A stretch of DNA of 9,903 nt from CBFGRU01 sp965651255. Its GTDB lineage: Bacteria; Planctomycetota; Phycisphaerae; Phycisphaerales; SM1A02. Within the stretch, counting starts at the first letter, position 1; every line of letters starts with the position of its first letter. The notes under the pieces are model-generated. The model was given only the letters and a program-made list of their open reading frames with translations, was not told where the DNA came from and ran no database searches. Shown piece after piece: positions 5,939 to 9,903 of this stretch. Where the stretch lies: contig CBFGRU010000112.1 in assembly GCA_965651255.1 (NCBI GenBank), forward strand, positions 1-9,903, written 5' to 3'. A program made the position numbers and the translations under genes.

Positions 5939-6877
5939 ATGAAACATTCGATGGCGATCACTGCGCTCACCGTGAGCAGCGTTTTCCTCGGCGGCGCGAT
6001 GCTGGCGGGCGCCGCACCGGATCATCATGGCAGCAAGACCGCAACGACCATGTCGAACCGGGCGGACATTGTTGATACCGCCGTGGCGGCCGGTTCGTTC
6101 AAGACCCTCGCCGCGGCGCTGAAGGCCGCGGACCTTGTTGATGCGCTCAAGGGTGACGGCCCGTTCACCGTCTTCGCGCCGACCGATGAGGCCTTCGCCC
6201 AGCTCCCGGCGGGAACGGTGGAAACTCTGCTCAAACCCGAGAACAAGGCGCTCCTGCAGACCATCCTGAAGTATCACGTCGTCAGCGGCAAGGCGCCCGC
6301 ATCCAAGGTGCTCGCCATGACCAGCGCATCGTCACTGAACGGCCAGCGGCTGGATATCACGATCGATGCCGGCAAGGTCATGGTCGATAACGCCACCGTG
6401 ATCAAGACGGATGTCATGGCCTCGAACGGCGTCATTCACGTCATCGACCGCGTGATTCTGCCCTCGACCGATGACATCATCGCCACCGCGGTGAAGGCGG
6501 GTTCATTCAACACGCTCGCAACCGCGATTCAGGCGGCGGGACTCGTCGAAGCGCTGCAGGGGGCAGGTCCGTTCACCGTCTTTGCACCCACGGATGAAGC
6601 GTTCTCCAAGCTTCCCGCCGGCACGGTCGAGTCACTGCTCGAACCGGCGAACCGCGACAAGCTGGTCGCCATTCTCAAGTATCACGTCGTCAGCGGCCGC
6701 GTGTTCGCCGCCGATGCGCTCGCTGCGCAATCCGCCGAGACGCTTGAAGGCCGGCGCGTGCGCTTCGGACTGGCGGGCGGTCAGCTTCAGGTCAACGGCG
6801 CGAACATCGTTCAGACCGATGTGGACACCACCAACGGCGTGATCCACATCATCGACGAGGTTATACTTCCCAACTGA
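5939..6877 (+). CDS. Exported two-domain fasciclin (FAS1) protein
   Basis: This 312-residue protein has a Sec signal peptide (about 1-26, MKHSMAITALTVSSVFLGGA, likely cleavage near AGAA) and two FAS1 domains. Domain 1 (about 42-175) has FAPTDEAF at 79-86, the YH motif at 112-113 and NGVIHVIDRVILP at 163-175. Domain 2 (about 177-311) repeats these as FAPTDEAF at 215-222, YH at 248-249 and NGVIHIIDEVILP at 299-311. The start at 5939 is set by Shine-Dalgarno AGAAGGA (5924-5930) with 8-base spacing and by the signal peptide; the frame runs open further upstream to 5810. There is no Cys, no sortase motif and no other anchor, so it is probably secreted or periplasmic. FAS1 domains mediate adhesion and matrix contacts. 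It is first in an operon, 16 bp before the ECF sigma gene. Confidence 0.95.
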   Translation: MKHSMAITALTVSSVFLGGAMLAGAAPDHHGSKTATTMSNRADIVDTAVAAGSFKTLAAALKAADLVDALKGDGPFTVFAPTDEAFAQLPAGTVETLLKPENKALLQTILKYHVVSGKAPASKVLAMTSASSLNGQRLDITIDAGKVMVDNATVIKTDVMASNGVIHVIDRVILPSTDDIIATAVKAGSFNTLATAIQAAGLVEALQGAGPFTVFAPTDEAFSKLPAGTVESLLEPANRDKLVAILKYHVVSGRVFAADALAAQSAETLEGRRVRFGLAGGQLQVNGANIVQTDVDTTNGVIHIIDEVILPN

Positions 6878-6893
6878 CCGGATTGCGGATCTC

Positions 6894-7559
6894 ATGGCGG
6901 TTGCGTTAATCGCGAATCCGACCGGTCACAGACCTCCGCAGCGCCTCCGTGGCGTTGCCCAGGGTGAGTTGACCCCGAGCGTGAGCGACACTCTGCTCCA
7001 GCGCGTTGCGGCCGGTGAAATGGCCGCCATGCAGGAGACCATTGACCGCTACGGCGGGCTGGTGTGGTCACTGGCCCGCCGTTTTTCTCCTTCGCAGGCC
7101 GATGCGGAGGATGCGGTGCAGGAAGTCTTCATCGCGCTGTGGGAACATGCCGCCCGGTTCGATCCCAACGTCGCGAGCGAAGTCACCTTCGTCGCCATGA
7201 TCGCGCGGCGGCGGTTGATTGATCGCGGTCGCAAGCTTCAGCGACAGAAAAAGACCCTCAACGAGTTTCAGATTCAGCTTCCACCCGATGAGGCCGCACC
7301 GCCCACCAGCGAGGCCGATGCGGCGCAGGATGATGAAGTCGCGCGCGTCCGCACCGCGATGACCCAGCTTTCCGCCGATCAGCAGCACGTCCTGAACCTT
7401 TCCATCCAGTACGGCCTGACGCACGAACAGATTGCTGAGCACACCAAAATGCCCCTCGGTACGGTGAAGACGCACGCGCGCCGGGGACTCATTCGTATCC
7501 GTGAACTCCTCGCCCGCACCGGTGCTGCATCCACCGGCGCAGCGGATGTCCAACCATGA
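6894..7559 (+). CDS. ECF RNA polymerase sigma factor, SigK-like context
   Basis: The product is 221 residues. Sigma region 2 spans about 34-117, including the core-binding helix ADAEDAVQEVFIALWEH (69-85) and the -10-recognition stretch ending IARRRLIDRGRK. An acidic linker (about 125-150) follows. Region 4 (151-207) carries LSADQQHVLNLSIQYGLTHE and the helix-turn-helix IAEHTKMPLGTVKTHARRGL. The N-terminal ~30 residues are an extension. ATG at 6894 has only a weak GGA upstream, and GTG at 6981, which begins just before region 2, is a possible start. It lies 16 bp after the FAS1 gene and overlaps the anti-sigma gene as ATGA. It should direct RNA polymerase to a small regulon when released from its anti-sigma partner, plausibly including this operon; no target promoter was identified. 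Confidence 0.95.
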   Translation: MAVALIANPTGHRPPQRLRGVAQGELTPSVSDTLLQRVAAGEMAAMQETIDRYGGLVWSLARRFSPSQADAEDAVQEVFIALWEHAARFDPNVASEVTFVAMIARRRLIDRGRKLQRQKKTLNEFQIQLPPDEAAPPTSEADAAQDDEVARVRTAMTQLSADQQHVLNLSIQYGLTHEQIAEHTKMPLGTVKTHARRGLIRIRELLARTGAASTGAADVQP

Positions 7560-8413
7560 GCCAGATGCCCGCCAATCTGGACCGCCTGCACGAGCTGCTC
7601 GCCGATCGCGCGATGCAGGGCCTTGGTCGGCAGGACCTCGAAGCGCTCGAGCTGATGCTGCTCGAGGCCGATGATGAGTTCGATCGCGATGAGCTGGATT
7701 ACACCGCCGCGGCGGTGGACATCGCGCTCTTCGGCGAGGGTGATCGCGCCGCTCTGCCCGAGCAGTTGCGCACCCGCATCGAAGCCGACGCCGCCGACTG
7801 GCATCGCCGCGCCAAGGGGCTGGCCTATCCCTCGATGGAAGTGATCAAGGATCGCGCCGCTAGGACGTTCACCGTCGATGAGGAGACGATTCACACCCTC
7901 GCCCGGCCGAAAGGTCTCCTGCCGTGGCTCGCGGCTGCGGCGGCCATCGCGCTCGCAGCGATTGCGTGGTGGCCGCGCCTCCAGTCGATCGGCGGCGATC
8001 CAACACTGGCCGAAGCGCGCGCGGCGTTCATCACCAACGCACCCGATCTCGTCCGCATCCCCTGGAACGATGCCGCGGACCTCGGCATCGCCGGTGAAGT
8101 CGTCTGGAGCACCACCGCGCAGAAGGGCTACCTCACCTTCCGCGGCCTGCCACAGAACAACCCGCAGGATCTCCAGTACCAGTTGTGGATCTTCGATGAG
8201 CAACGGCCGAACTTCCCCGCGGTCGATGGCGGCGTGTTCGATGCGCTCGCTGCGGGTGAAGAAGTCATCGTGCCGATCAACGCCAAACTCGAAGTGTTCC
8301 GCCCCACGCTCTTCGCCATCACGACCGAACCGCCCGGCGGCGTCGTCAAGCACGATCCCGAGCTGAACCCCGAGAAGTACCGCATCATCCTGACCGCACC
8401 GGTCGAGTCCTGA
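7556..8413 (+). CDS. Membrane anti-sigma factor, RskA-like
   Basis: This is a 285-residue single-pass protein. The N-terminal cytoplasmic part (1-118) is largely acidic and helical (DRLHELLADRAMQGL, LEALELMLLEADDEF) and would hold the ECF factor. It has no Cys, so it is not a zinc-binding (ZAS) anti-sigma domain. A transmembrane helix lies at about 121-139 (LLPWLAAAAAIALAAIAWW). The external domain (about 145-280) has the RskA anti-sigma-K pattern: GYLTFRGLPQN, LQYQLWIFDEQRP, DGGVFD, VPINAKLEVFRPTLFAITTE and PPGGV. The start overlaps the sigma gene stop (ATGA), giving coupled, near-equimolar synthesis. Signals outside the membrane, possibly involving the FAS1 protein, would trigger release or proteolysis; this is inferred from the SigK/RskA system. 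Confidence 0.92.
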   Translation: MSQMPANLDRLHELLADRAMQGLGRQDLEALELMLLEADDEFDRDELDYTAAAVDIALFGEGDRAALPEQLRTRIEADAADWHRRAKGLAYPSMEVIKDRAARTFTVDEETIHTLARPKGLLPWLAAAAAIALAAIAWWPRLQSIGGDPTLAEARAAFITNAPDLVRIPWNDAADLGIAGEVVWSTTAQKGYLTFRGLPQNNPQDLQYQLWIFDEQRPNFPAVDGGVFDALAAGEEVIVPINAKLEVFRPTLFAITTEPPGGVVKHDPELNPEKYRIILTAPVES

Positions 8414-8522
8414 CCCGCCCGCGCGGTCCTCCCTCCACCATGCGGGGCTCGCGATGAGAACGAATCCGCCAACGCGAACCGCGCTTCTTCAGCCGGGTCG
8501 ATCTCCATTCCCTCCGTTCCCT
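8414..8522. other. Non-coding spacer after the anti-sigma gene
   Basis: No supported gene, terminator hairpin with T-tract or promoter was seen. The anti-sigma frame stays open after its TGA through this stretch, but codons here encode nothing recognisable. With the two arrays that follow it makes up the ~520-bp interval between convergent genes (8414-8932). Confidence 0.5.
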
Positions 8523-8791
8523 GTGGAGCGGAATCCTGCGGAGCTGTAGCGGAGTGCTGCGGAACTGTAGTGGAGGTCTGCGGCGCTGGAGCGGGCGCCT
8601 GCGGTGGTGTAGCGGACCTCTGCGGCGCTGTAGTGGGGGTGTGCCGGTCTGTAGCGGAGGTCCGCGGCGGTGGAGCGGGCCTCTGCGGTGCTGTGGTGGA
8701 GGCCTGCGGTCGAACCATCGAACTCCGCTACACAGCCATCGGAGCCGATGGCGCGGTGTTCGAGGTGGGTGAAGGGCGTTTCGAGTTCCAC
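8489..8791 (-). CDS. Doubtful small ORF of heptapeptide repeats
   Basis: From GTG at 8791, this 100-residue frame begins ELETPFTHLEHRAIGSDG. It then runs through the 21-bp array as a heptad, roughly A-[EGDA]-x-[RH]-[YS]-[ST]-x (for example ADLRYRP, AEVRYTT, ADLHYSS, AALRYSS), ending STGNGGNGDRPG. Third codon positions are strongly G/C, as in the real genes here. The frame also continues upstream as GFGQPA-type heptads to the stop of the MmeI-like gene. Against it: no convincing ribosome-binding site, no recognised homologue, the repeat unit being a multiple of three so that five of six frames are open through it, and codon position two varying most in this frame. It could equally be non-coding. 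Listed for completeness. Confidence 0.25.
   Translation of the reverse strand: MELETPFTHLEHRAIGSDGCVAEFDGSTAGLHHSTAEARSTAADLRYRPAHPHYSAAEVRYTTAGARSSAADLHYSSAALRYSSAGFRSTGNGGNGDRPG
8523..8711. repeat. Tandem array: nine 21-bp units
   Basis: Nine head-to-tail units start at 8523, 8544, 8565, 8586, 8607, 8628, 8649, 8670 and 8691. The commonest unit begins CTGTAGCGGAGG and ends TCTGCGGCG. TG at 2-3, G6, GG at 8-9, G16, C17 and G19 are invariant. Variation concentrates at positions 1, 4, 7, 10, 13, plus 11-12 and 20-21. Units 3 and 7 differ at two positions, and units 4 and 8 at three, suggesting duplication of an 84-bp block. There are no spacers, so this is not CRISPR. Confidence 0.92.
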
Positions 8792-8829
8792 AGGCGGGTT
8801 TTCCCGGTCGCGGAACGGCCCGCCGAGGT

Positions 8830-8892
8830 CGCCGGCCGGTTGGCCGAATCCGCCGGCCGATTGGCCGAATCCGGGGGCCGGTTGGCTGAATC
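8830..8892. repeat. Tandem array: three 21-bp units, different sequence
   Basis: Units 8830-8850, 8851-8871 and 8872-8892 share CCGGTTGGCC / GAATC elements: the second differs from the first at one position, and the third has CGGGGG at its start and T for C in GGCCGA. A partial fourth unit begins at 8893, and 8809-8829 may be a decayed unit. On the minus strand they read as GFGQPAP-like heptads, on the plus strand as AGRLAES heptads. The period equals that of the array 118 bp to the left, though the units are unrelated in sequence. Confidence 0.85.
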
Positions 8893-8932
8893 CGGGGGTG
8901 GCGCAGGTCGTGCGGCGGTTCGTCGCCGGGGG

Positions 8933-9903
8933 TCAGGAGCGCTTGGTTCGCCTTCGCTTCTTCCGGCGCGGGGTCGCCGCGACGGTGAGGGGGGCGGTCA
9001 ACTGTTCGTACAACTCGAACAGGTATTCGAGACGCTGCCGCTCGGTGTCGAACCGGTTCCGGCGGTAACACGCATCCACCGCCCGGTCGAGCGCCTGGTG
9101 CGCCCGGCGAAGCCCGACCGGCATTGCGTTCGGATCGTACAGATCAGCGAGCGTCGCCCCCGGATGTTCCGCCCGGGCATCGAGCACTTGCTGCGCCGCT
9201 TCCTCCACCCGCGAACGCTGGCGATCCGTCACCTCCTGCGGCCAGGGGAAGTTGTTGTAGACGAGTTTCGCTGAGTAGCGGTAGTCGGACTTGAGCCGAC
9301 CACAGACCTGTCGAACCCAAGCCATGTGCATGGAGCTGCTGAGAATGCCGAAGTGAAAGAGCGATGCATTGGGCAATACGAACACCAGATCGCTCACCAT
9401 CGTGTCTGGACTCATAAAGCCCATCGGGATGTACTGACGCCGCTCAGAAGACACTTTCGGTATTAGCAGGAAGTCGTCATTGGGCATGTTCTCAACGTGA
9501 AATCGGGTCGGCGTGTCCGCAATTCGTCGAGTCGGCTCGCTCCGGCTCTCCATCCGCAACCGTCGAACGTTCTCGACCCGTTCCATGCACAATGGCATCG
9601 AGCGTAGAACTTCGGGAGGACACTTCCCAAGCCAAAGACACCATCGCTCGATCCCGTTGAGAAACTCAACCGAGCCGAGCCATTGTCGAAAGTAGGGTGC
9701 AGCGCGCGGTTCTCGCGCGATGAACGCCTCCTTTTCCTCGGGGGTGAAGAGGTAGTTCCCGCCGTCAATCGGTTTGTTTCCGATTCCAATGCTGGGGACC
9801 GCGCAGAGTGGCCGGCTGCGATTGACGATCGTCACAACCGGAGCATCTACGAGATACGGGTTGATCACCCTCGCTTCGATGACGGTTGGTTCGTTCGCAT
9901 TGG
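8933..9903 (-). CDS. C-terminal part of an MmeI-like type IIL restriction-modification enzyme
   Basis: The frame is open from the right window edge to TGA at 8933, showing about 322 C-terminal residues; an internal GTG at 9868 is not the true start. The visible part matches the target-recognition and C-terminal helical domains of MmeI-family proteins: VINPYLVDAP, SRPLCAVPSIGIGNKPIDGG and NYLFTPEEKEAF, WLGSVEFLNGIERWCLWLG, then SSSMHMAWVRQVCGRLKSDY and RYSAKLVYNNFPWPQ. Next come HPGATLADLYDPNAMPVGLR, AHQALDRAVD and LEYLFELYEQL, with a basic tail (RRKKRRRTKRS). The nuclease and methyltransferase motifs (FxGxG, NPPY) would lie beyond the window, so activity cannot be judged. Such enzymes methylate and cleave DNA at one recognition site set by the region seen here. 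It runs convergent with the FAS1 operon. Confidence 0.88.
   Translation of the reverse strand, partial: NANEPTVIEARVINPYLVDAPVVTIVNRSRPLCAVPSIGIGNKPIDGGNYLFTPEEKEAFIAREPRAAPYFRQWLGSVEFLNGIERWCLWLGKCPPEVLRSMPLCMERVENVRRLRMESRSEPTRRIADTPTRFHVENMPNDDFLLIPKVSSERRQYIPMGFMSPDTMVSDLVFVLPNASLFHFGILSSSMHMAWVRQVCGRLKSDYRYSAKLVYNNFPWPQEVTDRQRSRVEEAAQQVLDARAEHPGATLADLYDPNAMPVGLRRAHQALDRAVDACYRRNRFDTERQRLEYLFELYEQLTAPLTVAATPRRKKRRRTKRS

Noticed and set aside
5719..5970. N-terminal extension of the 389-residue exported protein up to 5970
   Set aside because: The added residues are Arg-rich, would bury the signal-like segment, and overlap the FAS1 start and leader; the -10 at 5725-5730 lies inside.
7379..8353. 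324-codon minus-strand frame
   Set aside because: It is antisense to the sigma and anti-sigma genes, both strongly supported by domain motifs.
8523..8892. CRISPR array
   Set aside because: Units are contiguous 21-mers without unique spacers, and no cas gene is present.
8385..9071. 228-codon minus-strand frame reading the array as PLQ-type heptads
   Set aside because: It overlaps the end of the MmeI-like gene by 139 bases on the same strand and is Arg/Pro-rich; not called as a gene despite the suggestive silent-site pattern.
8570..9274. 234-codon plus-strand frame through the repeats
   Set aside because: Its second half is antisense to the MmeI-like gene and it has no clear start signal; kept only as part of the frame-ambiguity finding.

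Overview
The window reads as high-GC chromosomal DNA from a planctomycete-like bacterium, plausibly of the Phycisphaerae. This rests on protein architecture: a secreted PA14 + beta-propeller + DUF1080 (3-keto-disaccharide hydrolase) protein, and an adjacent secreted protein carrying modules typical of large planctomycete exported proteins. The integrase remnant also resembles planctomycete tyrosine recombinases. No rRNA or tRNA gene was seen, so the taxonomy is an inference.

Left segment (1-1868), accessory in character. A minus-strand operon runs RHH antitoxin-like protein (1012-1224), GNAT acetyltransferase-like protein (341-1015), then an HTH protein cut by the window edge (1-344). Each junction is an ATGA overlap, so the three genes are probably translationally coupled. 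It resembles a GNAT-type type II toxin-antitoxin locus with an extra HTH gene. Its promoter lies back to back with a plus-strand promoter for a small DUF2188 protein (1393-1638). A perfect inverted repeat (GTCAACA-N7-TGTTGAC, 1272-1292) embeds both -35 boxes and is a strong operator candidate. Next comes the C-terminal stub of a tyrosine recombinase (1656-1868), probably a relic of past integration.

Middle segment (1865-5718). Two minus-strand genes overlap by ATGA. The upstream gene encodes a 389-residue exported protein and may be transcribed leaderless. The downstream one encodes an 895-residue secreted protein with PA14, beta-propeller, linker and 3-keto-disaccharide hydrolase domains. 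Together they look like an extracytoplasmic glycan-processing unit.

Right-centre segment (5939-8413). A plus-strand operon encodes an exported two-domain fasciclin (FAS1) protein, an ECF sigma factor and a one-pass membrane anti-sigma factor of RskA type. The layout parallels the actinobacterial link between FAS1 proteins MPT70/MPT83 and SigK/RskA. The FAS1 leader carries two adjacent hairpins, one with a perfect 7-bp stem and a GCGA loop.

Right end (8414-9903). About 520 bp holds two tandem arrays, both of period 21 bp but with different units (nine copies and three copies). They may be low-complexity coding sequence; the frame is uncertain. Beyond them on the minus strand is the C-terminal part (target-recognition and helical domains) of an MmeI-like type IIL restriction-modification enzyme, which runs off the window.
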